64,000 nt of DNA from Enoplolaimus lenunculus (lineage: Eukaryota > Nematoda > Enoplea > Enoplida > Thoracostomopsidae): positions 1 through 64,000 of the forward strand of contig JASANG010001478.1 in the NCBI GenBank assembly GCA_030248215.1, written 5' to 3'. The notes under the pieces are model-generated. The model did not search any database. It was given only the letters and a program-made list of their open reading frames with translations, and was not told the origin of the DNA. Of this stretch, positions 13,501 to 23,711 are shown in pieces. Position 1 is the stretch's first letter. Every line of letters starts with the position of its first letter. A program made the translations under genes and the position numbers.

Positions 13501-16500
13501 ATAAGGACACAGTGGTCCACTTGCCCCTTAAAACGAGATATTATCTCTTTAAATGAGTTTTTAGACGGATGCTTTCATATTGAAATATAACTATACATAG
13601 TGCTTAAAAATGTCACTGTCCCTTAAATGGAACCTTGAAAAGGATGGCGTCCCATAATAAGCGACTTATCGTCCCTTATTTGGATCTGAGTGCAGCTGAA
13701 ACGCCACTCTGCTCAACTGATTATAACTATTTGGTTTACAGAAATGGACGGAATTCGGCAAACCAACAGTATACAACAAGGTCTACGTCACAAAAATGCC
13801 TATGTGCAATTCATTTTATCTTGCACTTTTGGATTTTAGGAGATTTTGAAATTGGAGAGGCAAAATGTATTTTATAGCTCATACTGAGTAAGGCGACGCA
13901 TTATTTGTAAATAAAAGCCCGTAAACCAAGCGAGTAAGAATCTAGACGTACTTTCCGTATAGAATTGTTTTTGAGATACACGCCTGATTTCTTAGATTTA
14001 TTTGCTTTTGCAAAATTCTTATCAACAAATTTCAAAGGGGACAAAAATATTTTTTTCAAAAAAAATGGTTGAGCAATTGCTCGTTTGCCCTTCAGGTTCC
14101 AAAACCCAACCATCATGGTATTGAAATCTTACATATGTTTCTTCTCATCGCTCCTGAAATTTCGAAGGGAAACATATACCCTTTGCAAGGCGAAGCCAGA
14201 ATTTCGGAAACAAGATTAATGTATAAAAATTTTGGAAAATTTTTTGTTTTTCAACTTTAAACCATGTCTAAAAACCGTGTACAAAAATCCGATATGACCC
14301 CCAAAATCCTGCCTGACTACGCCATTGCCCCGTTGACTCTCTTTGTGTATGGACCTGCCATATATCAACTGAAATATTGCTCGTGCTAAAAGTACAACGA
14401 ACAGCGGGTTACTGTTTTTAAAATATCCCATAATGTGTCTAGTAGATTTCAGCTACTATTGTGACCTGAAAACCTCAACCAATGGCGGATCCAGGATTTC
14501 AAAATGGGGGGGGGGGCAAAATTTCACAGGTAATAAACTAATTTTTTACCCACACACAATCCACGAACTATTGCCATAAAATCGCTATATAATTTTTGTC
14601 GAGATGCTGTGGGGGCCCACGGCCGGGGTGGCCCCCATGGATCCGCCATTGACCTCAACCAATTGAAAATGAAGCTGCTAACCTGTGTCCAAGAGTATCT
14701 GACATGCCACTTTAACACGTTGTTTCTCGGTCTCGCCTATTTCAGAAATTAGTCGATTATGAAATGGCGATAGGGCAAGAGTTTGGATCAGTTGAGTAAT
14801 CTACAAACATTAATAGGAATTAAAGGCGGAGGTGCGTAATATGGACCCCCCAGGAATTTAATAAAAATAGTTCGTTTTATCGATTTCGTTGCGCTGAGTT
14901 TAGCGGTGCCATTTTTAGCGCTGCAGGGTTTCCGGTTCAATAGTTATGGCCGTTTAAATTTTAACTTTTTACCATATAAAACATGTTGTACCTGCTTAGT
15001 TAAAAAGATCTGAGGTTCCGGATCCTGCTTAGACTGACACAGAGGTATCGTTACAGTCAGCGGCACGAAAAGCAAATTAATATTGGGGGTGGGGGCACAA
15101 TGGTACCTAAAATGGTCGAGTGCTAAAGTGTTTTGACAAAATCACATTCTTTTGCGAAAAAATGTGAGAGACAAGGTGTTCCAGCAAAATAAAGTATCCA
15201 CTTTAATTCTACAGTATCGCGAAAGCTTTTTTCGCTTTTATCACCACATAAAATAAAATCGTTTATGTCATTCACTGGCAAATTACCAACGATACCAAGG
15301 ATAATGGCTCATTTGCAGCATGAGGTTTAATCGCTATTGCGTATATGTGACCTCAACAGTGCCGGAGCAGACAGGGATTGGGGGTTCTTTAATAACTTTA
15401 TGCTGGAGGCCCCCAACGTCGAGATAGATCCAGAATTTCTCGGTGTTCGGTCTGAGGTTCTCCGTCCTAGCGCACACTTGTGTTTGATAGCTGTGAGGAC
15501 ACCCTTCCAAAAAAGTTTCACACAAAAGTTCCAAAATGGTGAATTTAGAAAGTGAACCCATCTTTAAAATGAATCACACTTTGCGCGCGGCGGGAAGACG
15601 CATTTCCAAGCTTCGGCGGTAAGTTGCCGGAATGCAACTTTAATCTTTATACGTCAATATATCCGCTGTATTGTTTTTCATCAATCAGAATCTCAGACTG
15701 ATTAATTCCTTCACCAATCCCGGTGTTTGTTTTGCGGTAATACGTTTTTCCAATTTAATATCCGATTTCCGTTTCCCTTATTTTGATCGCTATATGTTTT
15801 TGTGTCGTTATTTTTGCAATTCGTTTACACCCTGGTTTCGATATTTTTACCGGTATCAGTGTATATTACGTATTTTTCGTTAGTCTAAAACGTACATATT
15901 TAATAACGGATTGGGTTGTGTGGTGAAAAATGCGTTCGACAGTTTGATATTGTGAGCTCTGGGCAATATTGGGTTGGCTGTACCCTGCAACCTAAACATT
16001 AAGGGGCGGTGACCCCTAATCTGAACAGTTGGGAAGCGGCAAGTGCCCGTCCAGCCCACCACTTCCGGCACCTATGGTTCCATGCCCACCACTTCCGGCA
16101 CCTATGGTTCCCTGCCCACCACTTCCGGCACCTATGGTTCCCTGCCCACCACTTCCGGCACCTATGGTTCCCTGCCCACCACTTCCGGCATCTATGGTTA
16201 CAATCCTTACACATATACACCTGCTGCAGCCCATGCTTACCATCGAATCAGTTCTTAGCGAAGCGGTTGCTGGTTTCATTAGTCGTGACAGTACACGAAG
16301 ATGCTGATGAACGGTCAAACATTCATGTATATCGTGACTACAAACATAGCCTACTCTTTCAGCGAGTTGTCGTGGTTTAACTGATGTTCCATTCAGCATA
16401 AATTTACCATCCAACCGGCCATTGATGTGATGCTGATTTGCGATCAAATCCAAAAACATCGTAACTTCAGCTGCTAAAAGCAATAAAAATACTCGACGGC

Positions 16501-19500
16501 ACCGCCAGAATTTTGGAAACGATAAGGGTTCGTTCTGTAAAAATTGCGAAGAAAAAGGTGAACTGATAAAGTTCCTAAAAACCGATAAACAAATTCACAG
16601 GCGAGATATTGCGACCTGAACCGCCCTCTGCCTACGCTGTTCAGAATCACATGAACTTTATTGATCATATTTTAGTTTTTGTCAAATCAAAATACACGAG
16701 GGTCTGTTTACGAATAACTCAATTGTCATTTTCAGTTTTAAAATGTTAAAAAAATTCGGCCCATGTAAAGATCAGGGGCGGAACGTTTTTCTGTGGGACT
16801 AGAAAAAAGCGAGCTTTATGCTTTAGACTTTTTGCTTGGCTTAGGCTTAGGCTTAGGCTTGGCTTAGGAATAAACTCATTCTTACGCTTAGACTTAGGCT
16901 TAGGCTTAAGCAAAGGCTTAGAAATATGCTTTTAAGGACCATGACGCGCTTAGCCTGTCTAGAAAGTTTTGCCGTAGACCAGTCCCAGCACCGCTTGCGA
17001 ACTTATCTTAACCGCATCTCCTCTAAAATTGTTTTGCTCACTCTAGAGGCTGACATGGCTACAAGCCACAGTTTTAGGCTATACGAATTCGGTTAATGTT
17101 ACTTTAATGGGCGTAACAGTAGTTTAAGCATATTCCTAAGCGTAAGCAAAAAGTGCAAATTTTACATTTTTGAAGTTGTTGGAAAAAATCGTATGCTTCC
17201 CAAAGCACCTTGGGCCATGAATTGAATAAAGTGAAACAACCTACATGATGTGTACAAGATAGCGACACTTTCGCCGCCGTAGACATCAAGCGAAATGTTG
17301 TCGAGAACTGTCCGATATTTAGGAGCTCGAAGCATTGCAACATCAAAGCCACTACGACGATCAACGTCAAATCCAACGTGTTTCAGTGATAAATGAGGAT
17401 AACTGTGGCTATTTCGTGATCTATTGGTTAAATCGTCAGCCTATAAGTATTTTAAAACTATTTTTCTTATTAATGAAATTTTAAAAATAACGCTACTTCT
17501 CTTTAATATTAACAAATTTCGATGCCAACGAAATATGTTTAGAAAAACTCCTGTAAATTTTCCCCCCACACTGTTTTAGAAATATTTAGAACCTGCCAAA
17601 ATTTAATTTTTTTAGAATTAAGCAATATTCTTAGTCTTAAGCTTTAGCCTTTAGGTAATTTAAGCTTGAACCAGAATGTAAAATTTCAATAGTAATTTGA
17701 AAAATATAACTTAGCATACGATTTTAGAACATTGCCTTGGTTAATAGTTGAACATATATGTGAAATATTTGTTACCCTAATCATCACCATTATAGAAACC
17801 CGGCTGTCTACAACATTTTGTTGCAGAATTTTATTGCAGAAGCCTGCTGTCTGGAACTAATTGACTGTTCACTCAAATTGTTTATTTGTAATCTAGCCAA
17901 CAAACCACACAGCTATCAAGATTCAAAATTTGCCATTGTTGTAGCGGCTAATGTTACTTTTAGGGCCGTACCAGTAGATTAAGCGTATTCCTAAACCTAA
18001 GCCTAAGCCTAAGCATTGCAAAAGGGTATTCCTAAGCCTAAATCTAAGCCTAAGTCTAAGCCTAAGCCTAAAAATGTAGTCTAGAATGCAAGCCTACTCT
18101 TTTACAGACCCACCAGAAACCGGGACGGCCCTAAAAGTAACATGGGCCGTTGTCGCTATATTCTATTCTTAACTTTGGACCGAAAATAAATACCTTAATA
18201 GATACGAATAAACATTACTTTCACATATCGTAAATAGTTATTACATCCAGCTGTCGATGAATAATTGAATAAATCCAAGTTCGAAAAATAATGCTTATGA
18301 TGATGTCTCGGGTTAGTTTGCCAATACGTTGCTGATTCGTTAGATTGCGATCCAGATTCACCGTTTAGACACTGGTCCGCTGTGCCTGCAGCCGTCAAAC
18401 CAACATGATCCTGTCTGCCTGAATATAAACAGATTGCAGTTTATATCACAATCGAACACTGGTCATGTGTAGCTGGCGAGGACACTAAAGACTCGAGTTG
18501 AGTCACTGCGCGTTTAAAATAGCGTTTTATTTTTAAAACGAATTCTAAAACGAACTCAACTTGTGTTCACTATCAAAATGAAAATTATCAAAAATATTAT
18601 TTTAAGTATTTGTTTCATTATATTTAATACGTGAAATGACGTGTTTTAATGCGGCAAATATTCTATATTTTAAAACTCATCTGTAAAACAGGCAAACACA
18701 TTTCGTCTTCAAATTCAAACCTGAATCAGGTCCAAAAACCGTTAATTTCCGTAGCTATTGGCCAAGTACCTGATTTGTTCTGTAAAACACCGGTCATATC
18801 GCTTGGTTCGTATTGACGTTGCTCGTGTTCATTATCCGTGCACTGACCGACCATGTTGATACCGTTTATCATACTCTGGAACAAAAATAACATTATAAAG
18901 TTAATAAATATAGAAGCAGTGCTATCATATCAATAGTGCGTGGCGTCCATACTACGGACCTGCGAAAATGAAAGTTGATCGTGAGATTTAATTAAAAAAT
19001 AGTTAACACATATATGCTTTGTTCGAATTATTACATCAAATAAATGCTGAAAAATTGCCCAATATGTGATGTGTGACGTTCCAGTTTTAATTATATAGAT
19101 TTGTCTGGTACTTTCATGCTTTAACTGCTGTGTATTGTTGTTGGTTGCCCAGACATGTGGTTTAGCGTATTTCATCAACTATATCCACTCCGAACAAAGG
19201 TATTTCGCTAAGCTATAGACTATTTTTGTTTAGGCCTAGACTTATGCTTAGGTGCAAGCGCATTTTTACGTTTAGCCTTAAGATTAGGCTTACACTTAGG
19301 AATATGCTTATACTACTGTTACGGCCTGTTCTTCACCTTGGTCCAATGGCAAAAAGATTCAATTTGTTTATGAACAAAATCAAGTTAATGGAATAACTGT
19401 TCTTCATATAATCTTAAAAATATCAAAATCTGATGCATCTTCCGCAATAACATGCGTACACCAGGTGACTTTTGAGGGGTGGTGTTATGGACACTGAAGC

Positions 19501-20010
19501 CAAAAAAGCTTCAGTGTCCTGGACGTTGAAGCCAAAAAGCTTCAGTGTCAAAGATACTGAAGACAAAAATGCTTCAGTGTGAGGAACTAATTTGTTTATC
19601 ACCGAAAAATTTTCTAAGGGCAAAAAATTTTAAGGTAGGGTCTTTACCATTTTATCAAAAAATTATTCTGCGGGAAAAATTGCGTTTTTTACAAAAAACA
19701 TTCTGAGGGCAAAAATTGTAAGGTAGGGAGGGACCTTACCATTTGAACACTAAGAATCTCTGACGTGGGGGGGGGGCGTACGCCCCCCGTCCCCCCTCTG
19801 GATTCGTGAGTGGTTATGATTCTATATTTACAGCTATTTCATTAAATATTATTAACAGAACCCACATACCTTCCACCCAGCGCGTCGATCATTTTGTTGA
19901 AAATGACAGCCACGGTCGCGGTTCGTTGGAGATTGAGACAAATCTCCGTTTGCGTAAGGTCCTCTAGGAACGCTTTCTAACAAAGCTCGTCTTAGATCGA
20001 GTTCGCTCAT
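1554..20010 (-). CDS. ABCG5/ABCG8-like half-transporter with degenerate ATPase motifs (10 exons seen, 3' end not found)
   Basis: ABCG half-transporters pair to move sterols and other lipids across the plasma membrane. Exons read on the minus strand, all GT-AG with matching phases: 20010-19870, 18875-18770, 18418-18219, 17440-17245, 16473-16241, 14800-14683, 7217-7062, 6696-6580, 2452-about 2260 (weak donor) and 1753-1554. The ATG at 20010 is the first in the open first exon. About 553 residues are visible: a variable N-terminal region (1-150), the nucleotide-binding domain (about 165-400), a linker (FGKSSQMVQYFESLGFPCP, then DLVTHDVLSPEAAQ), and the first two membrane helices with INDRVGLFY, close to ABCG5. 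The Walker A region reads ILYTSSAEVTMFLDLIA, without Gly-Lys; the signature region reads IGETEKQRVKVACQ; the Walker B/D-loop region reads SDITSHMD, without the catalytic Glu. Frames and splice sites are intact, so decay of the whole gene is unlikely. Helices 3-6 were not found. Confidence 0.82.
1782..1974. mobile_element. hAT-like MITE with TTAGGC-type internal repeats
   Basis: 193-bp element. Ends begin GGCCAATGTATAGAACAG and mirror each other, continuing into GGGGCGGAAC. The interior is made of CCTAAG/TAAGCC words in a fixed order. An 8-bp duplication AAATTTTT flanks it at 1774-1781 and 1975-1982, as hAT transposases make. No coding capacity. It lies in an ABCG intron. Confidence 0.85.
2569..3472. 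mobile_element. 0.9-kb non-autonomous element with long terminal inverted repeats
   Basis: About 180-190 bp at each end are inverted copies. They begin GTGAAAATATG, pass through C-rich words of the type GCCCCC and CAAATTTT, and end in a CCAGTGGCGGATTCAGAG-like block next to GTGGTGTAT. The centre holds a nested, degraded TTAGGC-type MITE (about 2955-3045). No transposase is visible. Superfamily is uncertain; the inner block resembles hAT ends seen at 14480. Confidence 0.75.
4062..4155. mobile_element. TTAGGC-type MITE fragment
   Basis: Starts with the family words GTAACAGTAGTATAAGC and ATATTCCTAA, then degenerate CCTAAGC words. The far terminal repeat is not recognisable. Confidence 0.45.
4918..5613 (+). 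CDS. secreted peptidoglycan-binding M15-type D-Ala-D-Ala metallopeptidase, intronless
   Basis: 231 aa with a signal peptide (hydrophobic residues 1-20, cleavage near ISA-QQ). Residues about 27-83 form a PG_binding_1 module with the typical DGIFGRQTEASVMAFQ and DGIVGPLTW repeats. Residues about 105-225 are an M15-family domain: SLHAEGRAVDW carries His156 and Asp163, and HTDHVHIG carries His215 and His217, matching the zinc-ligand pattern SxHxxGxAxD...HxH. Such enzymes cut or bind the stem peptide of bacterial cell walls. Secretion from an animal cell suggests digestion of, or defence against, bacteria (inference). The eight or more cysteines fit an extracellular protein. The gene lies wholly inside the ABCG intron 6579-2453 on the opposite strand. 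Lack of introns and bacterial domain make-up suggest horizontal transfer, but AT-rich surroundings and a eukaryotic-type signal peptide argue against contamination. Confidence 0.9.
   Translation: MILKIVIIAVQLVVATCISAQQCYESVFRRGSRGDCVKLVQTALSISADGIFGRQTEASVMAFQRRSGLTADGIVGPLTWNKLSPSSDESISTSSELNGLSANHCGCHYEPAYNCTGGPTQGAKNLLKWIEANYQGHSGGIYNCRSIVGGSDPSLHAEGRAVDWMCSKQVGDKLFSDLHAIACDLGISEVIWDRKRWSVSRGLRSYNGKNPHTDHVHIGLNRCGAKNLRFN
6816..7027. mobile_element. hAT-like MITE with TTAGGC-type internal repeats
   Basis: 212 bp. The left end is GGCCAATGTAAAGAACAGGG and the right end is its near-inverse; the interior is CCTAAG-rich. No clear target duplication remains. It ends about 35 bp from the splice donor of ABCG exon 7217-7062. 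Confidence 0.78.
7445..10785. repeat. 81-bp minisatellite, left arm (about 41 copies)
   Basis: Tandem 81-bp unit containing AAAACGGGAAAAGTGGAAAA, GGCCTAGATTTACC and GGTTGGTAGGGAAAATCTGA. The segment near 8096 recurs near 9152, an offset of 1056 bp or about 13 units, with the same private variants (for example GCTGGGTTGG and AACATGAAGC). This shows a block of units was duplicated together. Reading frames across it are by-products of the repeat. Confidence 0.93.
11290..11945. repeat. 81-bp minisatellite, right arm, inverted
   Basis: About 8 units of the same minisatellite as 7445-10785 but on the opposite strand (TTTTCCACTTTTCCCGTTTT and CCCTACCAACC words). It has diverged more from unit to unit than the left arm. 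Confidence 0.9.
12180..12690 (+). mobile_element. dispersed TTAGCTAATTAG-type repeat
   Basis: Contains GCTAATTAGTTAATAGCTA and TTAGCCTGTAGCTAAAT words and a conserved tail AAAATCCGTTCGGCGGTTGTTAAGAT. The same family, with internal repeats of about 150-165 bp, occurs at 32480-33110, 36400-36905, 43560-43925 and 44640-45010. Superfamily is not clear. Confidence 0.55.
12912..12980. mobile_element. one end of a CACTGTAAAAAATGG-type MITE
   Basis: Sequence GCACTGCAAAAAATGGTGG followed by GGACTCTCTCCGAAATAGGC matches one arm of the palindromic MITE at 22770-22974. The other arm is missing. Confidence 0.6.
13044..13405. mobile_element. possible MITE rich in AAGTAC/AAGTAATTAC words
   Basis: Repeated TAAGTACTTAAGTA-like words near both ends in opposite orientation, with GGTTTTCCAAAACCC on the left and GTCAGAAACCCC on the right. 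A fold-back structure is likely, but no target duplication could be fixed. Confidence 0.4.
14480..14651. mobile_element. hAT MITE with CAATGGCGGATCC ends
   Basis: 172-bp element with perfect 13-bp terminal inverted repeats CAATGGCGGATCC and a perfect 8-bp target duplication ACCTCAAC (14472-14479 and 14652-14659). G-rich interior, no coding capacity. It is 31 bp beyond the donor end of ABCG exon 14800-14683. Confidence 0.92.
16043..16197. repeat. 30-bp minisatellite, 5 copies
   Basis: Unit CCCACCACTTCCGGCACCTATGGTTCCCTG (first 20 bases CCCACCACTTCCGGCACCTA). It starts within about 45 bp of the donor of ABCG exon 16473-16241, so it is intronic. Open frames on both strands across it are explained by the 30-bp period. 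Confidence 0.9.
16756..16945. mobile_element. hAT-like MITE with TTAGGC repeats, one end lost
   Basis: Starts GGCCCATGTAAAGATCAGGG and continues with the inner-end words GGAACGTTTTTCTGTGGGAC. It then has several TTAGGC repeats in tandem (GGCTTAGGCTTAGGCTTAGG). The far terminal repeat is missing. Confidence 0.75.
17946..18148. mobile_element. hAT-like MITE, TTAC subtype, TTAGGC-type interior
   Basis: 203 bp with ends GGCTAATGTTACTTTTAGGG and its inverse, CCTAAG-rich interior, and flanking duplication GTTGTAGC/GTTGTCGC (7 of 8 bases). It lies in an ABCG intron. Confidence 0.82.
19225..19345. mobile_element. TTAGGC-type MITE fragment
   Basis: Inverted orientation of the family: GGCCTAGACTTATGC words, then TTAGGAATATGCTTATACTA, CTGTTACGGCCTGTTCTTCACC. 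Only one end is recognisable. Confidence 0.6.
19487..19583. repeat. three tandem hairpin repeats (ACTGAAGCC...GCTTCAGT)
   Basis: Three successive units, each an inverted repeat of about 9-11 bp (ACACTGAAGC and GCTTCAGTGT) around a short A-rich loop. Possibly the core of a short fold-back element; no flanking duplication was seen. Confidence 0.6.
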
Positions 20011-21070
20011 CGCGCGTTGACATCCTGAAGTAAAGTCATCATTGGTTTGTCTTTCCACCGAATAGTGTATTTGTACAATAGCTTGAACACTGTTTAATGC
20101 CAGCGCCGTATATTTTTAAACGTGCTGCTACCAAGCGTCAGCCAGTGATAAGTTCTCAAGCTTACAAACTCTTGTAAATCGCGAATCTCAAAATTGACAC
20201 AGAAGTAGGCATAATTAAACGCGAAAAAGTGTTAAATTTAAAACCGCATCGCATGCTGTTATACGAAAGCTGCAACAAGATCTATTACCAACTGATTATA
20301 GATGCTCCACACTTTCTTCTCCAATTTGGACTTTATTTGACATAAATCATTTTAAGAATAACATCGAGCTGGCGCATAAAAGTTGTACCGTAATCAGCGT
20401 TTACAACAAATTTTACAATGCCAAGCCATTTTACCGTCATGTGAACTAAGTCCGATTCGAGGCAGACCAAATTTAAGGTAAGCGTCAGCAGACGAACCAA
20501 ACTGTCGGTCAGTTTTATGCCCTTGACCCATCACTGATTCTACATCGTTGTCATGAATTTGAAACTCGCTAAATGGTAAGCGTTTCGGTTGTCCTGTAAC
20601 ACAGTCAGATCATTAGGTAATAGAATCTGGTATTTTTCAAATCAGGTCACTTTTTACTAAGCTGTATACTGCCTACCATCTATAAACATTACTAACCTTA
20701 TTATACTATGTTGTAAATAGTGGCTTGACTTTTGAGAGAGATAATATAATGTAGACTCAACCGCCGCATTTTGCACTTATATACTCTAGTGACCCGAATA
20801 ATAGGGAAGAACTGATAGTTATTTGGCCTCTCCAGAGGATTCCCCCTTGTTATTCGGTTACGGACTGTTATTTATTTTCAACCCGTCTTCCGTCACCCTG
20901 CGTTACTGATATATCCGGTATTGCAACTATCAATTGAATTAAGTCTTTATTTGTCTTGTATCAAAAGCGTGACCGATAATGCAAGGTTATACCTAGGAAT
21001 TACTTTCAAAACTTGAGTACGCTTTAATCTTTCGAAGTCAACTTTATTTGGTCCTAAAGTCATTTATGCG
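20011..21070. other. spacer upstream of the ABCG gene, no gene recognised
   Basis: AT-rich sequence upstream of the ABCG start codon. It probably contains the ABCG promoter and 5' leader, but no convincing TATA or initiator signal or other exon could be picked out. Confidence 0.5.
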
Positions 21071-21320
21071 CTACAATAAAGGATAATTGACATTTATGAA
21101 CTCTAATTAGGGTTTAGGGAATGTGGACGCTTACGGACTCTTAGTAGGGATACGGACTCCTATTAATTGGGACTCAAAATGGGTACCCCCCTTATTACCC
21201 CCTCTTATTCAGGTCGCTACAGTAATATTATACAAAATGACTATCATACATAGGGCCGGGACTACGCTTCACGAGGACTTTCCGTGCTTGCCACTGAGGT
21301 ATGAAAAGGTTCAATAAGGC
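21071..21320. repeat. dispersed repeat with a second copy at about 28150-28510
   Basis: The words GGATAATTGACATTTATGAA, GCTTACGGACT, TAGGGATACGGACTCCTA and TTGGGACTCAAAATGGG recur in the same order near 28150-28510. There the copy is split by a MITE, so this copy serves as the empty site. Confidence 0.75.
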
Positions 21321-21470
21321 CCCCCAATGATTCATTAAGGCACTACGAGATCCACCGGAGCATATTGTTGTCCACCGAGGCGTTCATGTTCTTCACAGAG
21401 ACCCTATTTAGAAACAGCCCAATTTTGATCGAACTGAGCATACTTTGTGCACTTGTAAAGATTCGATGTT

Positions 21471-21899
21471 TTATACCGCCTTAAACTTTTACAATGGTCA
21501 ACATTTAGACTTTTTATACCGCCTTAAACTTTTAGAATGGTCAAAATTTAGACTTTTTATACCGCCTTAAACTTTTAGAATGGTCAAAATTTAGACTTTT
21601 TATACCGCCTTAAACTTTTAGAATGGTCAAAATTTAGACTTTTTATACCGCCTTAAACTTTTAGAATGGTCAAAATTTAGACTTTTTATACCGTCTTAAA
21701 CTTTTAGAATGGTCAAAATTTAGACTTTTTATACCGCCTTAAACTTTTAGAATGGTCAAAATTTAGACTTTTTATACCGCCTTAAACTTTTAGAATGGTC
21801 AAAATTTAGACTTTTTATACCGTCTTAAACTTTTAGAATGGTCAAAATTTAGACTTTTTATACCGCCTTAAACTTTTAGAATGGTCAAAATTTAGACTT
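21471..21899. repeat. 43-bp tandem repeat, 10 near-identical copies
   Basis: Unit of 43 bp containing TTATACCGCCTTAAACTTTT and AGAATGGTCAAAATTTAGAC. Copies are almost identical apart from CCGCC/CCGTC variants, which recur in a pattern suggesting multi-unit duplication. The homogeneity suggests recent expansion. Confidence 0.95.
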
Positions 21900-22366
21900 A
21901 AGTTCTATACGAGTGTGGCCAACAAAAAACCGAAACTCAACCATGCTCATGGTCTATTGCTTTCAACAACTGTCATTTGAATTCTGACGTGCCCATCGCC
22001 AAATCAGCTGGTTTGATATTACTTTTAATATTAACTCGTACACTTGCAGAATTAGCGGTGATCTATTTAGGTATGTCTGTGTTAGTTTAGTCCAGCTTAA
22101 CTCTAATAGGCAACAGGAAACAAAAATGTCAATTATTTCTTTAGCGTAACGCAGAGTTTCAAACAATAGCGAATAAACTACAACATGACTGTCTTTATTT
22201 GTAGCTTGTTATGTGATTGAAGAAAAGGGTCTGTCTGAAGTGTTTGAGAAAAATATTCACAGACGAAAATTGCGCCCATTTTCGACAGTTGCTCGGCCAA
22301 TCAGAACCGGGGAAAGCCTAAATCGGGTTTGCTACCTTTTAAAAATCATGTAATAATTGGTTTTTT

Positions 22367-22543
22367 GGCCCATGTTATGAAGCCCTGCCCACTATGCCTA
22401 AGCCTACGCTTAATTCCGTATTTAAGTCTAAACTGAAGCCTAAATAGGAGCCTATTTCCAAACGTAAACCTAAACCGTCCGGTTTTAGGTCTACCGGTCT
22501 TGTAGTCTTCCAGTGGGCAGGTATCTTTGAACCAACATGAGCC
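22367..22543. mobile_element. divergent hAT-like MITE, TTAGGC-related interior
   Basis: Ends GGCCCATGTTATGAAGCC and the inverse of GGCTCATGTTGG, next to matching CTGCCCACT/AGTGGGCAG words; the interior has CCTAAGCCTACGC words. No clear target duplication remains. Confidence 0.65.
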
Positions 22544-22769
22544 ACGTTTTATCCGAAAGCGGTGCTAGTAAAACAGGTTAATTTACTGTTCGGTTGCGCT
22601 TGTAGCAAATTGTCTGCAATCGAAGATGTCAAATTTTGTCTAAAAATCGACCAATCGTGTAAGTTATTTTTGGACCTGAAAATAGTATGTTAATTAACAC
22701 TACACAGCCCATATATAATAATGTTGAAAAGATTTCTTGCATACGAGTGGTCTTTAGTTAAAAACACTA

Positions 22770-22974
22770 CATTGTAAAAAATAGGGAGTCAAATAGACTC
22801 TCGGAAATAGGCTTTTCCCGACTACACCAACTGAGTCAAATTTGACTCCGCCAGAGCCAAATTCGATTCACTGAATCGGTCAGTGAGTTGAATTTGACTC
22901 TGGCGGAGTCGTTTGTGTAGTCGGGAAAAGCCTATTTCCGCGAGAGTGAATTTGACTCCCCATTTTTTACAGTG
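22770..22974. mobile_element. 205-bp palindromic MITE with TA target site
   Basis: Almost the whole element is an inverted repeat: CATTGTAAAAAATAGGGAGT on the left, CACTGTAAAAAATGGGGAGT on the other strand from the right. It is flanked by TA dinucleotides (22768-22769 and 22975-22976), as in Tc1/mariner-type insertion. A second copy is at 49568-49748. Confidence 0.85.
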
Positions 22975-23290
22975 TAGGTTTTGTTTAACGCCAGCTAAGT
23001 TTGTTTCACGAACTGTTACTGGTTTCAAAACATTAAAAATTTAAGTACTTTGGTTTCGATCACCGGGATGCAGGAAATAAGATGTTTAGCAAAAACTTAC
23101 CTATTCGCGTTCGGTAATGCATTTCCAGAAATATACCTTGCATCTCTTTGATCAATATTATTCATTATGTAAATAGTTATATTAAAAAAGATTAATATAG
23201 CAAAATAAACAGAGATGTTATGGGATAAGAATCTTCAACACCATCCTGCTGGAAATTTTATGTTGAAGCCTATTGTAGGCGTGCTGGTAT

Positions 23291-23711
23291 CAGGGTTCAA
23301 CCAGAATTCCGGTTCCGGTATTTAAAACCGGTATTTTTTACTATCCGGTTCCGGTAATAAATTCGGTACCTTTTCACTAGAATTTTCCTATATTTTTTGG
23401 TATTGAAAACTTTTCTCACTCGAAAATTTCACAACAATTGGCATTTTATTCTAACTTATTTTTGTACTTAGCGTGTATTGCCAAATTTTTCAATTTGTGC
23501 CATACTCCATAATTTATCATACGTTTCCTGAGCTACGTTTCAGGATTTTAGCCGTGTAAATGGTGTATTTACACCACTAAAAGTGATAAACCAGCGTTCA
23601 AAATGAATTTTTCGGTAACAAGCATTTTATTTTTCGGTTCCGGCTCCGGTTCCGATATTTTTTAATTTTCCGGGTCCGGTTCCGGTGTTTTACAATTCTG
23701 GTTGCACCCTG
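23291..23711. mobile_element. hAT MITE with CCGGTT-rich arms
   Basis: 421 bp. Ends CAGGGTTCAACCAGAATTCC and the inverse of CAGGGTGCAACCAGAATTG, the hAT-type CAGGG start. Flanking duplication GCTGGTAT/GCTGGTAG (7 of 8). Both arms carry CCGGTTCCGG repeats. Related to 43948-44332 and 48380-48959. Confidence 0.85.

Noticed and set aside
15327-15561. Overlapping open frames on both strands
   Set aside because: No recognisable domain, no splice partners fitting the ABCG phases; likely chance or old repeat.
16009-16307. Proline- or Gly-rich repeat proteins at the 30-bp repeat
   Set aside because: The array lies in an ABCG intron and the frames are a by-product of the 30-bp period; only the exon part 16473-16241 on the minus strand is supported.
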